In this document: in pieces, positions 35,710-45,071 of the stretch
Position numbering within the stretch: position 1 is the first letter of the stretch
How the letters are laid out: the number at the start of each line of letters is the position of its first letter
DNA from: Leptotrichia sp. oral taxon 218
Lineage (GTDB): Bacteria > Fusobacteriota > Fusobacteriia > Fusobacteriales > Leptotrichiaceae
Assembly: GCF_018128225.1 (NCBI RefSeq)
Contig: NZ_CP072377.1
Location: forward strand, 1,054,001-1,118,000
Length of the DNA stretch: 64,000 nucleotides
Reading direction: 5' to 3'
Made by a program: the position numbers and the translations under genes
The notes under the pieces: generated by a model
The model's database searches: none
The model's input: the letters and a program-made list of their open reading frames with translations, nothing else
What the model was told of the DNA's origin: nothing

Positions 35710-38700
35710 TTAGTAAATCAATCTAAATCCAAGTCCACCTCTTATATTTTCCCCTTTTGTATCGTATCCTAAGTTTGCAGTTACTCCAAATCTTGTGTTG
35801 TCTACTCCTACATTAAGGTCAAATTTACCGCTTCCTCGTCTATCTTCTTTTTCGTTCTTCAAGTTGTACCAGTCAGCTGTTGTATATCTTACTTTGGCTT
35901 TATTCAATTCGTTTATTTTTCCTAGCTCATTTGTATATGCCGCTGTAAGTCCTACTGATAAGTTTGTTCTTACTGCTAATGGCTGTACATACTTAAATTC
36001 CACTCCTGCTTCCGGTTTTACTGAAACATAGTCGTTTCCGTCAACTTTCAATCTGATTTCCCCATCTTTTTCATTTATGTCAGTAAATCTTCCGTATTCC
36101 ACTTTTAATGCTCCATATGGTCTAATATGAGTTCTTTCTGATGTTCTTATATCATATCCGATATCAGTTTTTAATGCGGCACCATATGAATAATAGTCAG
36201 ATTTTGCACTAAATGTATCATCAACTACCCAGAATCTACGCTTCATTTCATTTTTACCTGCAAACACATCTCCTGCTATTGTCCATCTCAAGTTTCCGTT
36301 ATGATCTCCTGCTGGTGACATTGTCTTAAAGATTCCTGCTTTTATCATTGTCTGATTTTCTCTTGATCCGCCTAAATCTTTAAATTTGTAGTAATTGTTT
36401 ACAGCTCCTGCATACCATCCTTGACTATTACCCATTGTTACTGCTTCATCTTCATGAACATAAGCCACACCATAAGAGTTGCTTACATTATCTATCACTC
36501 CTGCTGTATCTGTGTTGTATTCATTTCTCATTCCAAATACTTTTATTTTATTATTTTGTTTTGAAGGATTTCTCCATTGATCATGAAGATAAGTAAACTC
36601 TTTGTCAAGTAAACTTCCTGTTTCATTTATTCTTTGTTGAGTATTTGAATATTGGTAACCTTTCATTTCATTTACTGCTTGTGCAAAGATGTGAGTTTCA
36701 CCTTTTCCTATATCGTTTAATTTATTAAATACTATTCTTTCTCTTTCTCCTCTGTCACCATAATCGTCAACTCCATATCTTTGTTCCAATCCGTCTAAGA
36801 AGTTTTTCGTATCTGGATCTTTTTCACTCGCAAAATCTGTATATGGAACTTTTACTAAGTATACCCTGTCAATTGCATTTCCTGCTGCGTTTCTTACTGG
36901 TTGTGCAAGCCAAGTCAAACTTGACGAATTTACATTAAGTGTTCCAGTTATTCCTGTTAGTGCATCGTTATATGGTTTTAATATGTTGTCCCCAATTTCA
37001 ATTGCTTTAGCATTCGAATATTGAGTTGCTTCTGTTCCCACAATCAAGTTTATATCTGTCAATCCTGACAAGTAATGTAACCCTTGAATTGGGTGCGTGA
37101 AGTTAATTCCTGATGTATCTATATACATTGCAAGGCTTGTGATTTCTCCAGTTTGTCCTTTTTGTGAGAAAGTATTTAAGTCAAATGTTTTAAATGGATC
37201 ATTTAATAATGTGCTGTCTCCTGCTCTTACTTCCACAACTGTCGCATCTGGTGTCGCTTTATTCGTATCAACATTTTCTATTGCAACTGATTCCAATGTT
37301 CCATCTGGTTTTCTTACCATTACTGACTGTGGATTTGCCTTTGGCGGAGTTTTGATTATTACGCTTCCTTCTGGTTTTTCATCTGTCGCTGAAGCTATAT
37401 ATACTGCTTTATCTGAATTATTATGTCCTGTCACTCCTCTTGTAGAATCTGTATCTTCAGCATAAGGCATAGTTACAACACCTGTTCCATCTGAATAAAC
37501 TCCCATTGTATCTGGTCCTGTTATCTCGATGTTTCCGTAGTTCTTAAGTATTCCTCCATTTGCTAATACTACACCTTTCATCTTCGCACCTGTTGCAACT
37601 GTTTTTATTGTTCCGTAGTTTATTCCTGTCGCTCCTTGATCAATATACATTCCTATTGTATTTGGTCCACTTAAGTTAATTAATCCTGTTGTTTCATTTA
37701 TCGCTTTTGAACCTGATCCTACTGCATACATTCCTATACTGTTCGGAGTTGTTACATTGATTACTCCTTTGTTTACTATTGTTCCTTCATTTGAAATACT
37801 TGGTGGCGTAGTTGTATCATTATAATATCCTGTTGCCATTCCAATTCCAAATTCTTTTGTCATTGTATTTGACGGTCCTACATTAATTGCTCCTGTATTT
37901 GTAATTGTTCCACCTGTTGAGTAAAGACCTATATTTCCTACTCCTGAACCTAGATTAAGAGTTCCGTTATTTACTGCATCCTGCAATGAGTAAATTGCAT
38001 AACCATTATTTCCTGTTGTAGTTACAGTACTGTTATTAGTTATCAAACTTCCTGCCTGAATTGGTGAAGCTGAATAAATATATACTGATTTATCTCCAAC
38101 TGTTGCTGTAGTTCCTGCTCCTGTTGTTAAATTTACAGGTTTAGTTGTAATCAGGCTATATCCAAATGACTGATTGCTTCCTACATTCATATTTACATTT
38201 CCTATAATATTTATTGGTGTTGGAGATGCTTTATCATCTTGAACATATACTCCTACCGCATTATTATTGGCAACATTGATTGTTCCGCTATTTAATGCAA
38301 CATTTGGTCCTGTTGAATAAATACCTAATCCATTATCATCAACACTAATTGTTCCACCATTCATATTTACATTTCTTCCATAAATACCATATGAATTTTT
38401 ACCAACATTAATTGTTCCCGATGTTGTTATTGGTGTGTTTACATCCTGTGTGAACATACCAATTGATTCACTTCCAACTTTTGTTGCTGCAACATTAATT
38501 ACACCTGTGCTTGTATTTTCCATTGAAGATTTATCAGTGGCATACATACCTGCTGAAACTGTTCCATTTACATTAATTGTTCCCGCATTTATCAATGTTC
38601 CTCGTGAAGTTCCCATTGCAATCGAGTTGTTTCCACCATTCATTGTGATTGTTCCACCAGCCGCATTTGTCGCCTTAACATCTCCAGCTCCTCTTTCATT

Positions 38701-41700
38701 ATTGTTTCCAATACCCAAGCTGTTGTTGTAAGCGTAAATTCCAACTGCCGTGTCTTTATTCATTGTGATTTCTCCGCCAGATGCATTTGTTATATCTACT
38801 TTACCGTATTTACTATTTGGAGCAGCTGCTAAAGCAGGATCATAATATGCCTCTGTAGTTGGATCAACTCTTGTACCAGAATTATCTATTCTGTAAGAAA
38901 GTCCTAAAATACCAAATGATTTATCTCCACCAACTGTCACTTTTCCAGCATTTACAATCGGAGTACTGTTTGTTCCATAAATTCCTACTGCATGTGGATT
39001 ATTTTTCGTAGTTTCAACTTCCACTTTTCCACTTGCATTATTATTAATATGTCCATAGTTTACATAAAGTCCTACTCCACCGTTTCCACTGTCTGTTCTG
39101 TTTACTGTTACATTTCCATCGTTGTTAATAGCTGTCTTATTATTTGTTTTTGACTTAGATGAAGCTGCTATTGCAAGTCCTACTGGAATTTGTGGACCAC
39201 CTATTGATGTAAGATCTGCGCTGCTTAAGTTTGCAGTTACATTTTTTCCTGCGTTTACATTGATTTCAGAGTTTTGTAGAAGTAATCTTCTTGCATATAT
39301 GTAACCATCTGATGTTGATGTTGCATCTCCCTTATCAAGATCTGAATTAACATTGAATGTGATGCCATCAATTACCGCATATTTATATTTATAAGCATTA
39401 CTTCCTGGTGTTATGTTAGCTCCTGATAAGAATCCTCCAGCACCTCTAAATTTATTATCTAAGTTTAGTGAGTCTAGTGAAGATATACCTCTTAAATCCA
39501 TTAAAATTACATCATCTGATTTAACATCTATATCAGTACCTGTCAAATCAACAGCATTTGCTCCCCATTGATTAATATATCCAGTCGCTTTACCATCTAA
39601 TGTCAATTTCCCATTTTTTAAATCAATTTTACCGCCATCTTTAGTATATAAAGCATATCCTGAACCTTTATAATTTACTTCACCATGATCTAATTTAATA
39701 TAACCAGCTGCATCGGTAGCTGCTACAGCAACTCCAGTATCAGTTGCTTTAACTTTATTGTATTCAGCATTTACTCTTGAATTATTTGCAAATATTCCAA
39801 ATCCTGCATAGACACTAGGATTATTTGTAGCAGCTGCTCCTGTTATATCAATATTATAGTCAGTCGTTGCTTTAGTTAAACTTACATCTACTCCTGTATT
39901 TGCACCTTTAGCGTAAACTCCACCTACATTTGCACTAAGAGTTCCTGTTGTGGCATTGTAAATAGGATTTGTACTTAAATTAGCTTTTACTTTAAGTCCG
40001 CCGTCTACTGTAGGAGTGGCTCCTCCTGTTTTTAAACCTACTCTTACTTTTGCACCATTATCAGCAAAAACAAAAATATTGTCTTGTGTATCTGTCCCTG
40101 TTTCAATACTTTTAACAACTACATCATTAGTATTAGTACCGTGTCCTTCAGCATAGATAGCCATGTTTTCTTTTCCGCCATTTAACACCATTTCACTTGC
40201 GGAATATACTTGACCAGAAGCTGGATTTACACCAGGATTACTAGTATGTTTTATAACAATTCCTGTATTATTATTACCACCTGTAAGTTCAATTGAACCT
40301 TTTCCTAAAAAATAAATAGGAGAGTTAGTAGCATCAGAAGTTTTTACAGGATATACTCCGACATTATTTGAACCTTCCACCTTTATATAATGTCCTTGCA
40401 AGTCAATATTAGAAGCTGAATAAATTCCCGCTGAACCATCTTCAGCTTTACTTGCATTAGTTTTTATATCTACTGCAAATTGTCCATTTATAAAAGTCTT
40501 TGCATTAGTATCATTATTAGTCCCAGTACTAGTATCGTATTTTGTATATAGTCCTACACTTTTTTTACCAGTAATAACTAAAGGAAAGGAATTATTTTTA
40601 GCAGTTAATTTATCAACAATTCCATTACCATCTAGTTTATTTATAAAAAGACTGTCATTTGTACTACTTGGCATATCATCAGACTTATATCCAGTACTAC
40701 TAAGCAAAACTTGAGCTACTGTATCACTCTTTGCTTTACTGAAATTAAGGTGTAAATTAACAGCTGTATTACCATCCGAATGACCATGCAAATGATATCT
40801 ACCAGGACCAACAACACTTTTATCAATTATTATTCCTGCAGTTCCCTCATTATTTAAATTCATATGACCTTTATTAATAATTGCTACATTTCTTTTTGTT
40901 TCAGGAAGAAACGAAAATATAGAAGAGTTTTTTGAATTAACATTTATATCTCCTGTATTGTAATAATATTGTATAGGTTCATCTGTATTATCTGCGTGAG
41001 GTGTAAGTAAAAATACGGCACGGTTGTCATCTGTTCCACTTAGATTTACTGTTCCGCCATTTATAACAACACCGTTTCCACCACCATGATTATAACTGTT
41101 TACAAGCATAGCTTTTGGTCCTGTTATGTCTATTGTTCCTCCATTAGCAAATACATTATATTGATCTGGTTGAGATTTTGAAACTTCATAAACAACTGTA
41201 TTAACAATATCATTAACAACATTTGAATCAAGATTAGTTACTCCTGCTGTAGTTGCTTTATTTATTGCATCAATTACATCAGCACTTGACGAACCACCAT
41301 GAACATCTTGGTGAACAAGTTCATTTAAATCTGCATAACCAGAAGTAACTTCATATTCTATATTTGAACCATTTATTGTTATACCATAAGGAGCATTTTC
41401 TCCTCCTCTTACTTGAAAAAAAGCATTATTATCTGAATGATTAGCATTACTTGTATAAGAAGTAATTGTCGTTCCATAAGCAAAACTAGGTACTGTTGAG
41501 GTTGCTGCTACTCCCCTTATATTTTCAACTTTTACATTACTAACACTGTAGTCATATTGAGTTGTTCCTGTTCTTTTAATTTTAACTTTTCCACCATTTA
41601 AAGCTACATTTTCTACTATACCACTACCCCACGCATAACCGTCATTAAAAGCAAAGTCATATTGAGAACTACCTCTTGAAGGACCTGAAACACTTACATT

Positions 41701-42366
41701 AATACTCAATTGAGGTTCAGGAGCCTTAATCAAAGGAGTAACTGGTGGCATAACAGTAGTAGGCTCAAAAGCCGGAAGTCCACTAAGATCCACTTTCAAC
41801 GCCAAATTAACATTTCTAGTTGTTGGCGAAATAGGTTTCAAAGACGCCGCAATCGGTATTGCTGCATTAGGCTCAATTGGGAAAGATATCTCAGTCGAAC
41901 CACCATAAGTCACTTGCCCTCTCTTCTTGTACTGATATTTATCCATTCCTGTACTTCTAGTATATTTCACATCTTTAACTTTATCTCCACGCCCTTTATA
42001 ACGACCTTGCCAATCGTTATAAAAGCTATTTGCTCCATATTGCCAAGAACTCCAAGGTGATTTTGTCACATGATCTCCTTGTTCCATTAATTGAATTAAT
42101 TCTAAGTTTGTATTTCTAAGCAATTTGTCATTTTCTTGTCTTGCCCGTTTAAAATCCTTTTTCAGATCAAATATTGATGTATTTATAGCTTTTGTCTGTG
42201 CTTCGATTTCATTTTCTTTTGAAAAAAGATTAGTCGAAACTTCACCAATACCTATCATTCCTGTCAACAAGAAAGTAATAAGCGCTGAATCTGTGTATTT
42301 AAAATCTTTTACTCTTTTTGCAAAAGACTTCAATTCTTTTTTCAAATCTTTTAAATTATTTGTCAT
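35710..42366 (-). CDS. giant autotransporter adhesin A (type Va)
   Basis: 2218 residues. N-terminus: basic segment MTNNLKDLKKELKSFAKRVK, hydrophobic signal core (ALITFLLTGMIGIG), coiled coil (to about 95) and a conserved block SPWSSWQYGANSFYNDWQ. Then about 1800 residues of beta-helix passenger with repeated units such as GTINVGKNSYGIYG and ITMNGGNNSIAMG, and from about residue 1940 a C-terminal beta-barrel ending GLGFRLIY. It should secrete its passenger to the cell surface for adhesion. ATG 42366 follows AGAGGTAAAGAG. Both ends closely match autotransporter B (55623-62462), the middle less so. The predicted 5' leader contains IStron D. Confidence 0.92.
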   Translation of the reverse strand: MTNNLKDLKKELKSFAKRVKDFKYTDSALITFLLTGMIGIGEVSTNLFSKENEIEAQTKAINTSIFDLKKDFKRARQENDKLLRNTNLELIQLMEQGDHVTKSPWSSWQYGANSFYNDWQGRYKGRGDKVKDVKYTRSTGMDKYQYKKRGQVTYGGSTEISFPIEPNAAIPIAASLKPISPTTRNVNLALKVDLSGLPAFEPTTVMPPVTPLIKAPEPQLSINVSVSGPSRGSSQYDFAFNDGYAWGSGIVENVALNGGKVKIKRTGTTQYDYSVSNVKVENIRGVAATSTVPSFAYGTTITSYTSNANHSDNNAFFQVRGGENAPYGITINGSNIEYEVTSGYADLNELVHQDVHGGSSSADVIDAINKATTAGVTNLDSNVVNDIVNTVVYEVSKSQPDQYNVFANGGTIDITGPKAMLVNSYNHGGGNGVVINGGTVNLSGTDDNRAVFLLTPHADNTDEPIQYYYNTGDINVNSKNSSIFSFLPETKRNVAIINKGHMNLNNEGTAGIIIDKSVVGPGRYHLHGHSDGNTAVNLHLNFSKAKSDTVAQVLLSSTGYKSDDMPSSTNDSLFINKLDGNGIVDKLTAKNNSFPLVITGKKSVGLYTKYDTSTGTNNDTNAKTFINGQFAVDIKTNASKAEDGSAGIYSASNIDLQGHYIKVEGSNNVGVYPVKTSDATNSPIYFLGKGSIELTGGNNNTGIVIKHTSNPGVNPASGQVYSASEMVLNGGKENMAIYAEGHGTNTNDVVVKSIETGTDTQDNIFVFADNGAKVRVGLKTGGATPTVDGGLKVKANLSTNPIYNATTGTLSANVGGVYAKGANTGVDVSLTKATTDYNIDITGAAATNNPSVYAGFGIFANNSRVNAEYNKVKATDTGVAVAATDAAGYIKLDHGEVNYKGSGYALYTKDGGKIDLKNGKLTLDGKATGYINQWGANAVDLTGTDIDVKSDDVILMDLRGISSLDSLNLDNKFRGAGGFLSGANITPGSNAYKYKYAVIDGITFNVNSDLDKGDATSTSDGYIYARRLLLQNSEINVNAGKNVTANLSSADLTSIGGPQIPVGLAIAASSKSKTNNKTAINNDGNVTVNRTDSGNGGVGLYVNYGHINNNASGKVEVETTKNNPHAVGIYGTNSTPIVNAGKVTVGGDKSFGILGLSYRIDNSGTRVDPTTEAYYDPALAAAPNSKYGKVDITNASGGEITMNKDTAVGIYAYNNSLGIGNNNERGAGDVKATNAAGGTITMNGGNNSIAMGTSRGTLINAGTINVNGTVSAGMYATDKSSMENTSTGVINVAATKVGSESIGMFTQDVNTPITTSGTINVGKNSYGIYGRNVNMNGGTISVDDNGLGIYSTGPNVALNSGTINVANNNAVGVYVQDDKASPTPINIIGNVNMNVGSNQSFGYSLITTKPVNLTTGAGTTATVGDKSVYIYSASPIQAGSLITNNSTVTTTGNNGYAIYSLQDAVNNGTLNLGSGVGNIGLYSTGGTITNTGAINVGPSNTMTKEFGIGMATGYYNDTTTPPSISNEGTIVNKGVINVTTPNSIGMYAVGSGSKAINETTGLINLSGPNTIGMYIDQGATGINYGTIKTVATGAKMKGVVLANGGILKNYGNIEITGPDTMGVYSDGTGVVTMPYAEDTDSTRGVTGHNNSDKAVYIASATDEKPEGSVIIKTPPKANPQSVMVRKPDGTLESVAIENVDTNKATPDATVVEVRAGDSTLLNDPFKTFDLNTFSQKGQTGEITSLAMYIDTSGINFTHPIQGLHYLSGLTDINLIVGTEATQYSNAKAIEIGDNILKPYNDALTGITGTLNVNSSSLTWLAQPVRNAAGNAIDRVYLVKVPYTDFASEKDPDTKNFLDGLEQRYGVDDYGDRGERERIVFNKLNDIGKGETHIFAQAVNEMKGYQYSNTQQRINETGSLLDKEFTYLHDQWRNPSKQNNKIKVFGMRNEYNTDTAGVIDNVSNSYGVAYVHEDEAVTMGNSQGWYAGAVNNYYKFKDLGGSRENQTMIKAGIFKTMSPAGDHNGNLRWTIAGDVFAGKNEMKRRFWVVDDTFSAKSDYYSYGAALKTDIGYDIRTSERTHIRPYGALKVEYGRFTDINEKDGEIRLKVDGNDYVSVKPEAGVEFKYVQPLAVRTNLSVGLTAAYTNELGKINELNKAKVRYTTADWYNLKNEKEDRRGSGKFDLNVGVDNTRFGVTANLGYDTKGENIRGGLGFRLIY

Positions 42367-42466
42367 CTCTTTACCTCTTTTCCTTTTCTGAACCTCCCAC
42401 GACTAAAGTCGCAGGGTTCTAAAATCTTTAAAAATATTCAAAAATTTTCTAAGAAGTTTGATAGCT

Positions 42467-43714
42467 TTACACTACCCTTATTCTTTTAGGTGTGTTCAGC
42501 TCACCTCTATTGTATAGGATACTTAAATCCACAACTTTACTTTTCCTTAATATGTTTAATGCTCCATTACAATCTGCATTTATGAGTTTACCTGTGCTTG
42601 TTTGATATAGTCCTCTTTTTATCCTTTTTCCACTGAATATATATTTTTGTGAATTTTCTTTATCATATATTGGAATTTCATCTCCATCAAAGAAACTTGC
42701 TTTCGATGTATAACTTTCTTCTTGCAGTTTAAATTCCATTCCATATAGTTTACATAGATATATTAGTTTATCTCTTAATTTTCCATATGGTATATTTACA
42801 AAATTTTGATTATTTATACTCCCTATATTTGATTTTCTTTGAAAATTCTCGTCATATCCTAGAACTATTCTTCCTATATCACTATTAAGACAATAATTTA
42901 CAATTATTCTTGCCGCTTTTGAAAGATAATCTTCTATACGATTATTTCTCTTTCTAGCTATTCTCTTTTGTCTTAATGTTGTCCGCTTAATCTTTTGCTT
43001 ATCTTTAATGCTTTGCAATTTTGCATTTGTCTTGTTATAGTATTGATTTATTGATTTTAATTTTCTACCATCTATTATGAATGAAGCTCCTGTATTTGTA
43101 ACACAAGTACAAAGATTATTTATACCTAAATCAATTCCTAGTGCATTTTCTTTATTTAATTCCCTTTGAACTTCTTCTACCTCGTAAATGTATTGAATTT
43201 CAAAGTACCTAGAATGTTGTTTTGGTATTATTCTAATCTCTTTTATTTTCTTGTCTTTTAATACTGGCGGTAACTTAATTTTAACTTCCTGATGAGTTTT
43301 CTTAAACGAATTTGAATAAGGAACTATCAGCATACCATCTTTTAATCTAACAAAACCTATAACAAGAGTTGTAAATCCATCTTTAGCAAGATATTTAGGT
43401 AATTTTATATCTTTAAAATTATATTGACCATTCTTAGCAAGTTTTAAAAGTCCAAAAAATGATTTAAAACTTCTGTCTACTTCTTTTAGAATTTGTTGAG
43501 CCATATTAGAATTTAATTTCTTATAATTTTCACTATTTTTAAGTATTTTATAGTTTTCATTATAACTTAAATACTTTTTATTTTTAAAATAGTATTGTCT
43601 AACATTGTATATAGCCTGATTCTTTAAATTCTTAGCTATATGGCACAAATATTTTAAATTTCTAAACTCTTTTTTACTAAGATGTTTTACCTGTTGTTTT
43701 AATGTTAAATACAT
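42467..43714 (-). CDS. tnpB: TnpB of a divergent subfamily, IStron D
   Basis: 415 residues, intact. RuvC motif I is LGIDLGINNLCTCV and motif III ADCNGALNILRK. At the motif II position it reads IVLGYDENFQRKSN and not the usual hydrophobic-E-D-L; the nearby LQEESYTSKASFFDG may supply the glutamate, as proposed for TnpB subfamilies with a rearranged RuvC II. The C-terminal cysteine zinc finger is absent. ATG 43714 has a very strong AAAGGAGGTGA. It is an OrfB/TnpB-type protein, with nuclease activity less certain than for copies A and C. Confidence 0.88.
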   Translation of the reverse strand: MYLTLKQQVKHLSKKEFRNLKYLCHIAKNLKNQAIYNVRQYYFKNKKYLSYNENYKILKNSENYKKLNSNMAQQILKEVDRSFKSFFGLLKLAKNGQYNFKDIKLPKYLAKDGFTTLVIGFVRLKDGMLIVPYSNSFKKTHQEVKIKLPPVLKDKKIKEIRIIPKQHSRYFEIQYIYEVEEVQRELNKENALGIDLGINNLCTCVTNTGASFIIDGRKLKSINQYYNKTNAKLQSIKDKQKIKRTTLRQKRIARKRNNRIEDYLSKAARIIVNYCLNSDIGRIVLGYDENFQRKSNIGSINNQNFVNIPYGKLRDKLIYLCKLYGMEFKLQEESYTSKASFFDGDEIPIYDKENSQKYIFSGKRIKRGLYQTSTGKLINADCNGALNILRKSKVVDLSILYNRGELNTPKRIRVV

Positions 43715-43800
43715 ATATAATCACCTCCTTTTCATCAGAGATATTATACCATGTATTCTACATTTTATCTGTTTATTTTTAAATATTTTTAAAGTTTTTA

Positions 43801-44277
43801 AAACCCCACAACAGTGGGAAGCGTCGTTCACATAAGTACGCTACTACTTATGCAGTTCTCTTATGAACTTCTTGTTATCTCTAACAAGCACAGACTATAT
43901 CTTATCCATAGTGTATCTCAACACCTTAGGCGAAACCACTTCCAATACCAATCGCTTGTATTGTACTCCCCTCACGAGGGATAGTCGTTGAACTTTCCTT
44001 TTCAGGCTTAGCTGCTGATTGTCTATTATCATAATGTTTAGGATTTAACCTTGCACCATCTAGTATATTTTTTCTGCTTTCGCTACCTTCACACTTATAC
44101 TATATTCTCACTTAAGTATTATGTTGTGGTTATACTAGCTTTAAGAGTTCCCAGCAATTCAGTTTCTTTGTTGCACGATTTTGCTCCGTGTCTACATACA
44201 AGTTTCCCCATATGCTTACTAAAATTTTCGTGCAATTCATCTCACGACTAAAGTCACGAGTGTTCTTGCACTATTTA
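43801..44277 (-). ncRNA. group I intron core of IStron D
   Basis: P (GAATTGCTGGGAAC) lies near 44160-44147, Q AATCAGCAGCT at 44021-44011, R GTTCAACGACTA at 43994-43983 and S AAGATATAGTCT at 43903-43892, in correct order and with the same P4 and P7 pairings as the other copies. The internal guide is GTAAG (44219-44215), which pairs with exon end TTTAT. Between R and S a hairpin AATAC/GTATT replaces the different stem of A-C, indicating conserved structure. The lower bound is approximate. Confidence 0.88.
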
Positions 44278-44352
44278 ATAAAAAAAATTAAGAAAGCTAG
44301 AAAATATTAAATTAACCTTGTAAAAATAACATTAAATTGAGTGATGAGTGAT

Positions 44353-44379
44353 AAAACTTTCAAAACTTTCAAAACTTTC
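44353..44379. repeat. three tandem 9-bp repeats in the autotransporter A leader
   Basis: AAAACTTTC is repeated exactly three times, immediately downstream (minus strand) of the promoter -10. Copy number could vary by slippage. The open frame that covers 44341-44604 on the plus strand is low-complexity and not supported as a gene; the remainder of 44278-44610 holds only the promoter. Confidence 0.6.
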
Positions 44380-44389
44380 CTTCAATACT

Positions 44390-44417
44390 ATTATACCAAA
44401 AATTCTAAAAAATACAA
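44390..44417 (-). promoter_or_regulatory. promoter of autotransporter A, upstream of IStron D
   Basis: On the minus strand -35 TTGTAT (44417-44412), 16 bases, then TATAAT (44395-44390), preceded by TTTTTGG. It is about 110 bases upstream of IStron D, so the intron would be transcribed within the leader. Confidence 0.55.
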
Positions 44418-44610
44418 GTTTTTTTTAAGATTTTTCAAATCAAAAAAAAAAAAACATAGTTCTAAGATTAAATATGTTTTCTTTCTTACTTTTACATCAA
44501 TTCTAATACTTAAATTTGCATTTGCCATAATATTCTATTTATATTTATATTTTTTATTTATTATATTATTATATTATTATATAATAATCAATCTATTGTA
44601 TTAATATTTT

Positions 44611-44640
44611 GATAAAAAAAGACACTTTTTAGTGCCTTTT
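44611..44640 (-). terminator. terminator after the xerC/DUF4870 genes
   Basis: On the minus strand GGCACT, loop AAAAA, GTGTC and then seven T residues. It lies 13 bases after the stop codon of the gene at 44653-45012. Confidence 0.75.
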
Positions 44641-44652
44641 TAAATAATATTT

Positions 44653-45012
44653 TTAATCCACAAATAACAAATTACTTATCGCATCCACTTTTGGTACTTC
44701 AAACTCTTTTCCTAAAATTGCATATACCGCTGCTATAGCTTGTAATATTAACACAATTGCAATAACTATAATAAATAGAAATGTTCCTATTTTCATTATT
44801 ATATTTAATGGCAACGCCACGATTGTGATGACATTTAGTGAAAGCGTCTGTTTTGAATATTTTCTGACAAATTCATTGTCTGGCTCTAAGATTAACACGA
44901 TTAAAGAAAAAATTAGTCCAACTCCAACAAAAGTGCTTAAATTCACTAAAAATGCTACAGCGTTTGCTCTTAATCCAGCTATTGATCTCTGATTTTTAAT
45001 ATCTAAACCCAT
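44653..45012 (-). CDS. DUF4870 family membrane protein
   Basis: 119 residues with three hydrophobic segments (VAFLVNLSTFVGVGLIFSLI, VITIVALPLNIIMKIG, FLFIIVIAIVLILQAIAAVY). FVRKYSKQTLSLN between helices corresponds to the conserved polar DUF4870 motif with the R...H/K-x-x-Q pattern. Function unknown. AGGAGG Shine-Dalgarno before ATG 45012. It follows xerC by 59 bases and is the last gene before a terminator. Confidence 0.75.
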   Translation of the reverse strand: MGLDIKNQRSIAGLRANAVAFLVNLSTFVGVGLIFSLIVLILEPDNEFVRKYSKQTLSLNVITIVALPLNIIMKIGTFLFIIVIAIVLILQAIAAVYAILGKEFEVPKVDAISNLLFVD

Positions 45013-45071
45013 TTTTTTACCTCCTAATTTTGTAAAATTTTAGCATAAATTACCAAAAAAATCAATTTAAA

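Larger units (their letters stand above)
42388..44277 (-). mobile_element. IStron D (group I intron + divergent tnpB) in the leader of autotransporter A
   Basis: A 1890-base minus-strand element. It starts TAAATAGTGC after TTTAT and ends ...GGTTCAG, 21 bases before the autotransporter ATG. The 3' hairpin (GAACCC...GGAGGTTC) matches that of copies A-C, as do the ACACTCGTGAC block near the 5' end and the intron core. Its tnpB belongs to a different subfamily. The promoter-like sequence at 44390-44417 places it in a 5' untranslated leader. The 5' end is supported by pairing with a matching internal guide; no coding frame tests it. Confidence 0.85.

Noticed and set aside
44341-44604. A plus-strand 87-residue frame rich in Lys, Phe, Ile and Tyr.
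   Set aside because: Low-complexity AT-rich translation with no Shine-Dalgarno; it covers the minus-strand promoter of autotransporter A.
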